Shown in pieces: positions 52,041-62,664 of a stretch of 64,000 nt of DNA. The translations under genes and the position numbers were made by a program. The stretch is from SZAS-103 sp038234715. Lineage in GTDB: Bacteria > Pseudomonadota > Gammaproteobacteria > Xanthomonadales > Xanthomonadaceae. How positions within the stretch are numbered: the stretch's first letter is position 1; each line of letters opens with the position of its first letter. The DNA lies in assembly GCA_038234715.1 (NCBI GenBank), contig JBBQTD010000010.1, forward strand, positions 1-64,000. Direction: 5' to 3'. The notes beneath the pieces were generated by a model. The model saw only the letters and a program-made list of their open reading frames with translations, did not search any database and had not been told where the DNA came from.

Positions 52041-53040
52041 GGCATGATGCCCTCGAGTTGCGGTCGCCCGAAGGCCATATTGAGGTTCTGCAGGGCTTGG
52101 GTTGCGGCCCCCTTGAGCAGGTTGTCGATCACGCAGACCACCACCAGTCGTGTGCCCGCGGAATCGAGCGTCATGCCACCTACGATGGCGCCATGCCTGT
52201 TTGCGATTGCGCTGACCCACGGCGCATCATCCTGCACTTCGATCAGCGGCGCGCCAGCATAGAACTCGCGGTAGCGGTCCAATGCTGCAGCACGAGTGGT
52301 GCGAACAGACAGATGCAAGTTGGCGGTCAACGTGATGCCGCGAAAATGCGCCGCGACATGCGGCAGGAATTCCACCACGTGACCCAGTTGGCGAGTGACC
52401 TCGCGCTCATGCAGGTGATCGACCAGGGCGTACGGCATCAGGTTGTCGCGCAGTTTGCAAGGGTCGTTCTTTTCCGACGGGGTGGTGCCGGCGCCGGAAT
52501 AGCCCGATACGCCGAAACACTGCACTGGTGCTGCCAGGACATTGCGCATCGGTGCAATCGCCAGCTGCATAGCAGTGGCATAGCAGCCGGGGTTGCTGAT
52601 ACGCGTTGCGCGCGGCGAATTTCTGGCGCCCGCCATTACCTGCGTCAGCTCCGGTAGACCGTAGTGCCAGCGGCTGTCGAAACGATGGTCGGCCGATAGA
52701 TCCAGGATCACCGTGGCCGGGCTTGCCGCCTCGATTCCGGCAACGAATGTCGCCGCCATGCCGTTCGGAAGCGCGAGCACGACCGCATCAGCTCGGCGCG
52801 AAGCAACTGCGTCGGCATCCAGCGATTCGAAATGCAACGCATCGCCACGCGACGGTTCACGCGTTTCGAAAGGCAACCCATCGCCAAGCGATGGGTCACG
52901 CGTGCAAAGTGGCTGCCCAGCCAGCTCGCGCGAGCTCGCAAAGGCAATGCGGACATGCGGATGCGCATGCAGCAGGCGCAACAACTCGACCCCGACGTGG
53001 CCGCGCGCACCGACAATGCCAACTGAAATCGTGCGTGCAC

Positions 53041-53044
<4 letters not shown>
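52037..53044 (-). CDS. argC: N-acetyl-gamma-glutamyl-phosphate reductase
   Basis: NADPH-dependent reduction of N-acetylglutamyl phosphate. 335 residues: GIVGARGHVGVELLRLL (nucleotide loop), active Cys in SNPGCYATAMQLAI, and FSGYSGAG-type GVSGYSGAGTTPSEKN with the catalytic region HRGITLTANLHL-like FRGITLTANLHLSV. A tandem 13-residue repeat follows the first helix pair (TRDPSLGDGLPFE then TREPSRGDALHFE), from a 39-bp duplication at 52826-52903. ATGA overlaps on both sides. Confidence 0.95.
52826..52903. repeat. 39-bp in-frame tandem duplication within argC
   Basis: Two adjacent 39-bp units, 52826-52864 and 52865-52903, identical at 34 of 39 positions by hand count. They encode TREPSRGDALHFE and TRDPSLGDGLPFE. 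The reading frame is kept. Confidence 0.9.
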
Positions 53045-54362
<1,318 letters not shown>

Positions 54363-54366
<4 letters not shown>

Positions 54367-55496
54367 GCGCCGCCTCCGTGATCGATGACGTCGCAATAGG
54401 TGCTCGCAGCCTCGGCGAGCTCCGATAGCCGCACCCATTCGTCGGCGCTGTGCGCCTGCTCGATATCGCCAGGTCCGTAGACGAGCGCAGTCATTCCGGC
54501 TGCGGAAAACAGCGCGGCTTCGGTCCAGAAATCCACGGCCGGCGCGGGCTTGAGACCCAGCGATTGCGCAAGTGCGCGGGCCATGTCGCTGCGTGAGTCG
54601 GCCAATGAGCCACCACCCGCCGGCAGCGGGTCGCCATGGAAGGTCTGTTCGAACGCTGCGAGCGTGCCCGTTTCGGCCATCGCCTTGAACTGTGCAAGCA
54701 ACTCATGCATGGACTGCGATGGCAGCGGACGAAAACCAAAGCGCAGTTCCGCGGTCGGCGCAATCACATTCGCCTTCATGCCGCCCTCGATGCGGCCAAC
54801 ATTGAAGCGCAATCCAGCCATGTCTTCAAAGCGTAGCTGCGCAAGCGACTCGACATGATCCAGGGCACGATCGCCCCAGCGGATCGCCGCATGCAGCGCA
54901 CTGCGCGGATTCAAGGTAGATGCGTGCCCGGCGTCGCCACGGAAGCGCATCAGTACCGAGGCGATGCCACGGTGTGCGTGCACAGCCCTACAACGGGTCG
55001 GCTCTGTCACGATCACCTCGCGATAGCCATGTTCGCTCGAAAGAAAGCCCTGCACACAGCGCGGATCGTTCGCTTCCTCGTCGCTGGAGAACAGCAGTCC
55101 ACAGCCACCCACACTGGTATTCGCAGCCGCAATCAGTGCAGCCGCACCACCCTTGATGTCGCAGGCGCCCAGTCCGATCGCCCGGTCGCCGGTCACCAGC
55201 AGGTCGAATGGATCGCCGCTCCATGCGGGCGAACGCGGCACCGTGTCCAGGTGCACGTTGAACAGCAGTCGCGGCACGCCGCGCACCGCATGCAGGGTGA
55301 TCGCACCGTCGCCGTAGTCGGTGCGCGTGCAGCGAAAGCCCGGCAACGCGGATTCGATGTGCTCGAAGATTGCACTGCCGATCGCACGCGGCGGGTTCTG
55401 CGTGTCGCACGCGACCAGCGCGCGCAGGTGCGTGAGCGTGGCGTTGAGCAGCGGCTCATCCGATTCCCGATTGACTATTCCCGATTCCCGGCCCAT
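54363..55496 (-). CDS. argE: Acetylornithine/acetylcitrulline deacetylase (ArgE')
   Basis: M20-family zinc peptidase-like deacetylase, 377 residues. Metal ligands in LFNVHLDTVPR (His), GACDIKGGAAALIA (Asp), FSSDEEANDPR (Glu pair) and the final His in GPGDIEQAHSADEWV. In xanthomonads this enzyme removes acetyl from N-acetylcitrulline, matching the AOTCase encoded by argF here. The ATG shares one base with the argG stop (TAATG). The first 12 residues (MGRESGIVNRES) come from a GGGAATCGG-type repeat, so the ancestral start may have differed. Confidence 0.93.
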
Positions 55497-56689
55497 TACC
55501 GATTGACCTCGGCCCACAACCCCGACGACATCCCGTACAGTTTGATGAAACCCTCCGCCTCGGCCACGCCCCAATCCGCCGCCTGTGCATAGGTCGCGGT
55601 CTTGCTGCGCAGGATGTGCGGCGAATCCACTGCGATCGCATGCACGCTTCCACCGGCTGTTTCCACGGTGACTTCGCCGTTGACGCAACGCTGGCTCGAT
55701 GCCAGGTACGCCTGCAGGTCATCCTTCAGCGGCTCGTGGAAGAAGCCCTCGTACACAAGCTCGACCCATTGCCTGCCAACGACAGGCTTGAAGCGGTTCT
55801 GCGCCTTGCTGAGCACCGCTTCCTCCAGCGCCCGGTGCGCGCATGCCAGAGCGGTCAGCCCGGGTGCCTCGAACACGATGCGTCCCTTCAGCCCAATCGT
55901 CGTGTCGCCCGTGTAAATGCCGCGGCCGACTCCATAGCGCGCGAACACACGATTGAGCTGTTGCAGCAGCGTGCCGCCGGCGACCGGTTCGCCATCGATC
56001 GCGACGGCAATGCCATGCTCGAAACGCAGCCGCATCCGCAGGGGTTCACGCGGCCAGTCGGCAGGCGCTGCACACCAACCGCGCGCCTCGCTCCCTGGCG
56101 CCTGCCATTGATCGACTTCGCCGCCGGACAATGTAAGGCCCAGCAGGTTTTCGTTGATCGTGTAGCGCATTGCCTTCGCACGCGTGCTGAAACCGCGCTC
56201 CTCGAGATAGCGCTGCTCGTACGCACGCACCTCGGTGTGCTCGCGCTGGATCTCGCGGATCGGCGCATGGATCACGTAGTCGCCAAGCGCCTTGACCGTC
56301 AGGTCAAAGCGCACCTGGTCGTTGCCCATGCCGGTACAGCCATGCGCGATGTGTCGGGTTCCAAGTGCGTCTGCGCGGCGCAGGGTTTCGCGCACGATCA
56401 CGTAGCGATCCGAGACCAGCAACGGATATTGCTCCTGGTAGAACGTGCCGGCCTGGATCAGTGGCACCACGAATTCGTCCCACAACGGCTGCGCGACGTC
56501 GACCGTGCGATGGCTCGCCGCGCCGAGCTCGCTGGACCGGAGTTCGATGTACTCGCGTTCGGCCGCATCCACGCCATCGGTGTCCGCGAAGACGGTATGC
56601 ACGCGAAAACCTTGCTCGATCAGCCACGGAATACAGAAGCTGGTGTCGAGGCCGCCTGAATAAGCGAGAACAATGTCGTTGCTGCTCAT
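55496..56689 (-). CDS. argG: Argininosuccinate synthase
   Basis: Joins citrulline and aspartate using ATP. 397 residues: PP-loop AYSGGLDTSFCI, IAHGCTGMGNDQVRFDLTV, and the C-terminal oligomerisation part. Starts at 56689 (MSSNDIVLAYSGG). Here citrulline comes from deacetylation of N-acetylcitrulline by ArgE'. Between argF and argE on the same strand. Confidence 0.96.
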   Translation of the reverse strand: MSSNDIVLAYSGGLDTSFCIPWLIEQGFRVHTVFADTDGVDAAEREYIELRSSELGAASHRTVDVAQPLWDEFVVPLIQAGTFYQEQYPLLVSDRYVIVRETLRRADALGTRHIAHGCTGMGNDQVRFDLTVKALGDYVIHAPIREIQREHTEVRAYEQRYLEERGFSTRAKAMRYTINENLLGLTLSGGEVDQWQAPGSEARGWCAAPADWPREPLRMRLRFEHGIAVAIDGEPVAGGTLLQQLNRVFARYGVGRGIYTGDTTIGLKGRIVFEAPGLTALACAHRALEEAVLSKAQNRFKPVVGRQWVELVYEGFFHEPLKDDLQAYLASSQRCVNGEVTVETAGGSVHAIAVDSPHILRSKTATYAQAADWGVAEAEGFIKLYGMSSGLWAEVNR

Positions 56690-56754
56690 GGATTCATCCG
56701 TAGGACGGGTCTGGACCCGTCGTTGCTGTAGTTGAAGGGTTCGCAAGTCGTGAA

Positions 56755-57768
56755 TCAGCCGCCGGTTTGCACAAGTGCCGCCATGATCGCCTTCTGCACA
56801 TGCAGCCGATTCCCGGCCTCATCGATCGCGATGCAGCGCGGCGAGTCCATGACCGCATCCGTGGCCTTGACGTTGCGCCTCAGTGGCAGGCAATGGCTGA
56901 AAACGGCGTTGTCGGTCATGGCCATCTTGGCTTCGTCGACAATGAAATTCTGGTACTGATCTCGAATCGGCTTTTCGGCTTCCCATTGTCCGAAATATGG
57001 CAGCGCACCCCAGCTCTTTGCATAGACGACTTCGGCACCCGCGTACGCCGACGCAATATCGTGGCTTACCTGCAGGGAGCCGCCGTTCTCCGCGGCGTTC
57101 TCCTTCGCGAAGTCCATGTAGCGCGCATCGAGGATGTACTCGGGCGTCGGACACAGCATCGTCACGTCCATGCCGAAGCGCGTCGCGATCTGCAATGCGG
57201 AATTCGCAACTGCGGTATTGAGGGGGCGCGGGTGATAGGTCCAGGTCAGCACATACTTTCGGCCACGCAGTTCCGGGCCGAGATGTTGTTGCAGCGCCTG
57301 GATATGCGCCAGTTCCTGGCACGGATGGGTGATGGTCTCCAGGTTGATCACCGGTACCGTCGCATGCGCGGCAAATGCACGGATCACTGCGTCCTCGCGA
57401 TCCTCATTCCAGTCCTGGAACTTCGGGAACGCGCGCACGCCGATCAGGTCGACATAGCGCGACAGCACCCGCGCGACTTCCGCGACGTGCTCCTCGGCAT
57501 CGCCGTCCATGACGTCGCCGCGCTTGAAGCTGATCCCCCACGCGTCCTTGCCAGGCGACAGCACCACAGCGTGGCCACCAAGCTGGAAAGCAGCAAGCTC
57601 GAAGCTCGTGCGTGTGCGCATCGATGGCGCAAAGAACAGCAACGCGATGCTGCGACCAGCCAACTCGTTGCCGCCTGGCGAACGCCGAAACGCCTCGGCG
57701 CGCGCGAGCAAGGCGTCGAGTTCCGGGCGCGTCCAGTCCTGGGTGCTGATGAAATGCCGTATGGCCAT
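56755..57768 (-). CDS. argF': N-acetylornithine carbamoyltransferase (AOTCase, ArgF')
   Basis: Transfers carbamoyl phosphate to N-acetylornithine giving N-acetylcitrulline. 337 residues, close to the 339 of X. campestris. Carbamoyl-phosphate loop PSMRTRTSFELAAFQLGGHA, ETITHPCQELAH, WTYHPRPLNTAVANSA, and SHCLPLRRNVKATDAVMDSP, in which the family's carboxylated Lys lies. The pattern fits AOTCase, not OTCase (which has HCLP plus EVTD/EVFE blocks). First gene of the arginine cluster, with a 200-base leader containing a terminator. Confidence 0.94.
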   Translation of the reverse strand: MAIRHFISTQDWTRPELDALLARAEAFRRSPGGNELAGRSIALLFFAPSMRTRTSFELAAFQLGGHAVVLSPGKDAWGISFKRGDVMDGDAEEHVAEVARVLSRYVDLIGVRAFPKFQDWNEDREDAVIRAFAAHATVPVINLETITHPCQELAHIQALQQHLGPELRGRKYVLTWTYHPRPLNTAVANSALQIATRFGMDVTMLCPTPEYILDARYMDFAKENAAENGGSLQVSHDIASAYAGAEVVYAKSWGALPYFGQWEAEKPIRDQYQNFIVDEAKMAMTDNAVFSHCLPLRRNVKATDAVMDSPRCIAIDEAGNRLHVQKAIMAALVQTGG

Positions 57769-57852
57769 GTGTGAGTCCAGTTTCGGGAAGGGAAACCGGG
57801 CAATCGCTCTTGGCATCCTGCCTACCGCGAAATTCGCACATCCATGTGCAGC

Positions 57853-57882
57853 AAAAAAAAACGCCCGGCGAATGGCCGGGCG
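57853..57882 (-). terminator. Rho-independent terminator in the argF' leader, attenuator candidate
   Basis: Minus strand: stem CGCCCGGC-CATTC-GCCGGGCG (57882-57862) followed by nine T (57861-57853). The strand and position place it between the argF' promoter region and the argF' ATG (84 bases on). No other minus-strand gene lies upstream, because cysJ runs the other way. Confidence 0.85.
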
Positions 57883-57911
57883 ATTTCGTATGCGTCACAG
57901 GGACGCGTGCG

Positions 57912-57968
57912 TCAGCCGGCCGGAATCGTTGGCCACGGTCGCGCGCGTGAAGTCATGCTGGCCGCCAT
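57912..57968 (-). CDS. Putative 18-residue leader peptide before argF'
   Basis: Frame MAASMTSRARPWPTIPAG with a stop 29 bases before the terminator stem. It holds two Arg codons (CGC and CGA). The ribosome site is weak. It is offered only because a leader peptide is expected in front of an attenuator; an unrelated small RNA ending at the same terminator is an equal possibility. Confidence 0.3.
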   Translation of the reverse strand: MAASMTSRARPWPTIPAG

Positions 57969-58204
57969 GCGGGCAGCTGACTGGTGCAGATGGATACTGG
58001 ATATCGAATGACGCATTGCAGCATCCTAACCGTCAGCGCCACGAAACCGCAAGCATCGCTTGGATCGATCAGCCGCACGCGTTCAGAAAACGCGCGACAC
58101 GCAAGGCAGATGTGCCCGCGGCATAAGCGCATAACCGATCATCCTTTCCTGCTTGCTGCAGCGCTGCGCAGGATGCATGCATCGTTTCTTTGCCCTGCCC
58201 GCCC

Positions 58205-60010
58205 ATGCCATCCGCATTGCATACACTGCCGCATCCGGCATGGCCCGAAGACCGGGTCGCGTTGCTTGCTAGCCTGACCGAAGGCCTCGGCGACGACGGC
58301 CTGTGGTGGTTGTCTGGTTACACCGCTGGTCTGGCGCAGCGATCCGGCACGGCCTCGCAAATCGTCGCGGTGCCGGGCGCAGAGGCACCCGCATCCGCTC
58401 GCCTAACCATCGTGTACGGCAGCCAGACCGGCAACGCAAAGCGTATCGCCGAGCGCCTCGCACAACAAGCCGAGGCTTGCGGCGTGTTGGTACGCCTGCT
58501 GCGTGCAGACGCGTATCCCCTGCGCGAACTCAAGGACGAACGCCATCTCGCGATCGTGATCAGTACGCAGGGCGATGGCGATCCATCCGACGATGCGCGC
58601 GCTTTCGTCGACTACCTCACCGGCAAGCGTGCGCCGGAGCTCAAGCGCCTGCGCTACACCGTGCTTGGACTAGGCGATTCGAGCTATCCGCAATTTTGCG
58701 CGATCGGACGCCGACTCGACGCGCGCCTGTCCGAACTCGGCGGCACGCGCCTGCAAGCGCGCGGCGACGCGGACCTTGATATCGAAAGCGTCGCTGGCCC
58801 CTGGCTGGCGCAGACGATCGAAGCCACAAGGGCCGCGCTGAGGTCGCAGCCCCACAGCGCGACGATCACACCATTGCGCCCCGTGCCCGCGGCGCCGACA
58901 TGGTCACGCGACCATCCAGTCACCTCCGAAGTACTCGCCAACCAGCGCATCACCGCGCGTGACAGCACGAAGGACATCCGCCATGTCGAACTTGCGCTGT
59001 CCGACAATGGAGTGGGCTACGAACCCGGCGACGCGCTCGGCGTCTGGCCAAGGAATCCACCTTTGCTGGTCCAGTCCGTGCTGGATGCGCTGCACCTGGA
59101 TGGCGACACCGCGGTAACCCACGCAGGTCGCGCGTTGCCGCTGTCCACGTGGCTTTCCGACCAGCGCGAACTGACCCGCCTCGCGCGACCGTTCATCGCG
59201 AGCCTTGCCGAACGTACCAGTCATCGCGAGCTTGATGCATTGCTTGCGCCTGAAGGCAGCGCGGCCTTCACCAGGTTGATCGCCAGCCAGCAGGTCATTG
59301 ACGTCCTGCAGCGCTTCCCCGCCACGTGGACTGGCGAAGACCTCGTCGCTGCATTGCGTCCGCTCGCGCCACGGTTGTATTCGATCGCATCGAGTCGCAA
59401 GTCGGTCGGCGACGAAGCGCACCTGACCGTCGCGCATGTCGCCTACCCGACCACATCGGGATGGCGCTGGGGCGCAGCCTCGCACCATCTCGCCACGGTT
59501 GCGGAAGGCGCGACCGCACGCGTCTACATCGAACCCAACGAACGCTTCCGCCTGCCTGCGGATGCCACGCGGGACGTGATCATGATTGGCCCAGGCACCG
59601 GCGTCGCACCGTTCCGCGGTTTCCTGCAGGAACGCACAGCGGTGGGCGCACGCGGTCGCAACTGGTTGTTGTTCGGCAGCCAGCATTTGCGCAGCGACTT
59701 CCTCTACCAGGTCGAATGGCAACAGGCGGTGCGCGATGGACGTTTGCACCGTCTCGATGTCGCTTTCTCGCGCGACGGCGCCAGCAAGACTTATGTCCAG
59801 CATCGTCTGCTGCAACATCGCCACGACCTGTTTGCATGGCTCGAAGGCGGCGCGCACCTGTACGTCTGCGGCGCGATCGCGATGGGCAAGGACGTGCATG
59901 CGACCTTGCTGGACATCGTCGCCGAGCAACGTGGCGACGACACCGATGCTGCTGCCGATTACCTCGACGACCTGCAGCGCCAGGGCCGCTACGCCCGCGA
60001 CGTCTATTGA
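58205..60010 (+). CDS. cysJ: Sulfite reductase (NADPH) flavoprotein subunit
   Basis: Carries electrons from NADPH via FAD and FMN to CysI. 601 residues (E. coli 599) from MPSALHTLPHPA; an ATG five codons earlier is possible. Flavodoxin domain with YGSQTGNAKRIAERLA and STQGDGDPSDDA, FAD domain with RLYSIASS, NADPH domain with GPGTGVAPFRGFLQER and YVCGAIAMGKDVHATL. Followed after 9 bases by cysI. Confidence 0.97.
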   Translation: MPSALHTLPHPAWPEDRVALLASLTEGLGDDGLWWLSGYTAGLAQRSGTASQIVAVPGAEAPASARLTIVYGSQTGNAKRIAERLAQQAEACGVLVRLLRADAYPLRELKDERHLAIVISTQGDGDPSDDARAFVDYLTGKRAPELKRLRYTVLGLGDSSYPQFCAIGRRLDARLSELGGTRLQARGDADLDIESVAGPWLAQTIEATRAALRSQPHSATITPLRPVPAAPTWSRDHPVTSEVLANQRITARDSTKDIRHVELALSDNGVGYEPGDALGVWPRNPPLLVQSVLDALHLDGDTAVTHAGRALPLSTWLSDQRELTRLARPFIASLAERTSHRELDALLAPEGSAAFTRLIASQQVIDVLQRFPATWTGEDLVAALRPLAPRLYSIASSRKSVGDEAHLTVAHVAYPTTSGWRWGAASHHLATVAEGATARVYIEPNERFRLPADATRDVIMIGPGTGVAPFRGFLQERTAVGARGRNWLLFGSQHLRSDFLYQVEWQQAVRDGRLHRLDVAFSRDGASKTYVQHRLLQHRHDLFAWLEGGAHLYVCGAIAMGKDVHATLLDIVAEQRGDDTDAAADYLDDLQRQGRYARDVY

Positions 60011-60019
60011 GGCGCTTCC

Positions 60020-61747
60020 ATGAGCACGCATTCCGTTGAAGAGATCAAGGCCGCCAGTCGGCGCCTGCGCGGCAGCCTGCTCGAATCGCTTGCGGATCCG
60101 GTCACCGGCGCGCTGCGCGACAGTGACCTGCCAGTGATCAAGTTCCATGGCAGCTACCAGCAGGACGATCGCGACGTGCGCGAGGAACGCCGTCTCGCGC
60201 GGCTCGAACCCGCGCACAGTTTCATGATCCGCACGCGCACGCCCGGCGGCGTGGTGACGCCTGCGCAGTGGCTCAAGCTCGATGCGATCGCAACGGCCCA
60301 TGCCGAACGTGGCCTGCGCATTACCAGCCGCCAGGCGTTCCAGTTCCACGGCGTGATCAAGCGCGCGTTGAAATCCACCCTGCAGGCGATCAACGCCGCG
60401 TTGATCGATACCCTCGCTGCCTGCGGCGACGTGAACCGCAACGTCGTGGTGGCCGCAAATCCGCTGCATCCGCAGGTCCACGCGCAGATCCAGGCCCTGG
60501 CCGAGGCGCTGTCCGCGCACCTGCTGCCGAACACCCGCGCGTACTACGAAATATGGCTCGACGAAAAACTGCTCGACGCAACCGGGGAAGAGGCTGAGCC
60601 GATCTACGGCGCGACCTATCTGCCGCGCAAGTTCAAGATCGGCTTCGCGGTACCGCCGATCAACGATGTGGACGTATTCGCACAGGACCTGGGCTTCATC
60701 GCCACCGTCGAGGCGGGCGTGCTGACCGGCTACAACGTCTGCATCGGTGGCGGCATGGGCGCCACCCACGGCGATCCGGAAACCTATCCCCGGCTTGCCA
60801 GTGTCATCGGCCATGTCGTGCCAGAGCAGGTCATCGCGGTTGCGCAAGCCGTGGTCACTGCCCAACGCGACTTCGGCAACCGTGACGTGCGCAAGCGCGC
60901 ACGATTGAAATACACGATCGACGACCGTGGCCTGGACTGGTTCCGCGCGGAAGTGGAGCGTCGTGCCGGCTTTGCGCTCACGCCTGCGCACGACATCACG
61001 TTCACCCATAGCGGCGACCGCTTCGGCTGGATCGAGGGCGTGGATGGCAGCTGGCAATTGACCCTGCGCATCGTTGCCGGCCGCATCCAGGACCACCTTG
61101 GCCAGATGCATCGCAGCGGCCTGCGAGCGGTCGCCCAGGTACTTCTTGAATTGCATGCCGGCGAATTCCGGCTCACCGCTAACCAGAATCTTGTCATTGC
61201 CGGACTGCCCGCAGCTGCACGCGCCACGATCGATGCCATCGTCCGGGACCACGCGCTCGACACACACGCGAAGGCCAAGCCGCTGCGCCTGCATGCAATG
61301 GCCTGCGTCGCGTTGCCGACCTGCGGTCTTGCGATGGCGGAGGCCGAACGCTACCTGCCTGAACTGCTCGACAAGGTGCAGGCACTGCTGATTCGCCACG
61401 GAATCGAGGATCGCGACATCCTGCTGCGCATTTCGGGTTGCCCGAACGGCTGCTCGCGGCCGTACCTCGGCGAGATCGGCCTGGTCGGCAAGGCGCCCGA
61501 TCGCTACAACCTGATGCTTGGCGCGGACCGCAGCGGCCAGCGATTGAACACGCTGTATCGCGAAAACATCACCGAGGCGGACATCCTCGCCGCGCTCGAT
61601 CCGCTGTTCGCGCAGTTCGCAGCGCAAGCGGACGCAACCCTGGGCTTCGGCGATTTCCTGATGCGCAGTGGCCTGCTGCGCAACGACCTGCTTCGCAACA
61701 ACGCAACCGCGGCACGAACGCCGATCCCGCTGGAGGTGATCCCATGA
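60020..61747 (+). CDS. cysI: Sulfite reductase (NADPH) hemoprotein subunit
   Basis: Reduces sulfite to sulfide. 575 residues. Cluster and siroheme ligands CVALPTCGLAMAEAERY and ISGCPNGCSRPYLGEIG; upstream the substrate-side region GLRITSRQAFQFHGVIK. The stop overlaps cysH in ATGA. Siroheme is expected from the synthase starting at 63935. Confidence 0.98.
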   Translation: MSTHSVEEIKAASRRLRGSLLESLADPVTGALRDSDLPVIKFHGSYQQDDRDVREERRLARLEPAHSFMIRTRTPGGVVTPAQWLKLDAIATAHAERGLRITSRQAFQFHGVIKRALKSTLQAINAALIDTLAACGDVNRNVVVAANPLHPQVHAQIQALAEALSAHLLPNTRAYYEIWLDEKLLDATGEEAEPIYGATYLPRKFKIGFAVPPINDVDVFAQDLGFIATVEAGVLTGYNVCIGGGMGATHGDPETYPRLASVIGHVVPEQVIAVAQAVVTAQRDFGNRDVRKRARLKYTIDDRGLDWFRAEVERRAGFALTPAHDITFTHSGDRFGWIEGVDGSWQLTLRIVAGRIQDHLGQMHRSGLRAVAQVLLELHAGEFRLTANQNLVIAGLPAAARATIDAIVRDHALDTHAKAKPLRLHAMACVALPTCGLAMAEAERYLPELLDKVQALLIRHGIEDRDILLRISGCPNGCSRPYLGEIGLVGKAPDRYNLMLGADRSGQRLNTLYRENITEADILAALDPLFAQFAAQADATLGFGDFLMRSGLLRNDLLRNNATAARTPIPLEVIP

Positions 61748-62466
61748 GCTTGCCCGACCTCAAGAGTGCCGCAGCGGACGTGCGCGCACGCACTGCGATC
61801 AATACCTGGCTGGACGGAATCGACGCAAGCGAGCGCATCGCCTGGGCATTGGACTCCCTGGCAGGCGCGCACGTGCTGTCGTCGAGCTTTGGCGCGCAGG
61901 CGGCGGTGTCGCTGCATCTTGCGACGCGTGCGCGTGCGGACATTCCAGTCGTCCTGATCGATACCGGATACCTGTTCCCCGAGACCCATCGGTTTGCGGA
62001 AGAACTGCGCCATCGCCTCGCGCTGAACCTCAAGATCCATCGTCCGCGCCCGGAATCCGCGTGGGACGCTGCGCGCATCGAGGCTCTCGCCGACAGCGGC
62101 GCGACCACGATCGCCGATTACAACCGCGTGCACAAGGTCGAACCGATGCGCCGCGCACTCGAGCAGTTGCATGCCAGCACGTGGATCGCCGGCATCCGCC
62201 GCAGCCAGTCACTCAGCCGACGCAGCATCGACTACCTGGAATTGCGCGATGGTCGCTGGAAACTGCATCCACTCGCCGACTGGACCGACCGCGACATCTG
62301 GCACTACATGCAACGCCACGACCTGCCCTACCACCCGCTGTGGCACGCAGGTTACGTATCGATCGGCGACGTCCACACCACGCGGCGCTGGCTGCCCGGC
62401 ATGCGCGACGAGGACACCCGGTTCTTCGGGCTTGCGCGCGAGTGCGGCTTGCATGTGGGGAGTTGA
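61744..62466 (+). CDS. cysH: Phosphoadenosine phosphosulfate reductase
   Basis: Thioredoxin-dependent reduction of PAPS to sulfite. 240 residues: SSSFGAQAAVSLHL (PP-loop-like), VVLIDTGYLFPET, GIRRSQSLSR and the C-terminal catalytic ECGLH. The two CC pairs that mark iron-sulfur APS reductases are missing, supporting PAPS specificity. Overlaps cysI by four bases. Confidence 0.97.
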   Translation: MSLPDLKSAAADVRARTAINTWLDGIDASERIAWALDSLAGAHVLSSSFGAQAAVSLHLATRARADIPVVLIDTGYLFPETHRFAEELRHRLALNLKIHRPRPESAWDAARIEALADSGATTIADYNRVHKVEPMRRALEQLHASTWIAGIRRSQSLSRRSIDYLELRDGRWKLHPLADWTDRDIWHYMQRHDLPYHPLWHAGYVSIGDVHTTRRWLPGMRDEDTRFFGLARECGLHVGS

Positions 62467-62494
62467 GACCTTGATGTCCCCCTTGCGGAAGACA

Positions 62495-62606
62495 ATCTGA
62501 AGCCCCTCTCCCAATGCGCGAGCAACTCTCTTGAAGCCCCTCTCGCTTGGGGCGGGCAAGTGTCTTGAAGCCCCTCTCCCACCGGGAGAGGGGTTGGGGT
62601 GAGGGG
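62495..62606. repeat. Dispersed CCCCTCTCCC element, copy 2, with two decayed fragments
   Basis: A full element at 62571-62606 is identical to 36550-36585. Two partial copies with the same GAAGCCCCTCTC start lie just before it (about 62500 and 62533). All three follow the cysH stop and precede the convergent cysB end, so the group may act at the 3' ends of both transcripts. Confidence 0.85.
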
Positions 62607-62664
62607 CGAACGTGGCAATGAGAACTGAACCTCGCGGCGCAGCGGCCTCGGATGTTGATGACCT

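Larger units (their letters stand above)
57769..58204. other. Divergent intergenic region argF'/cysJ, 436 bp
   Basis: Contains, on the minus strand, a terminator (57853-57882) and an 18-codon frame (57912-57968) ahead of argF'. On the cysJ side there are CATAA repeats (GCATAAGCGCATAACC, 58121-58136), similar to half-sites described for CysB, and a perfect 12-bp palindrome GATGCATGCATC (58172-58183) 21 bases before the cysJ ATG. Confidence 0.6.

Noticed and set aside
56755..57768. argF as an ordinary ornithine carbamoyltransferase
   Set aside because: The motifs (HCLPLRRNVKATDAV, TWTYHPRPLNTAVANSA) and the partner genes match the AOTCase of Xanthomonas.
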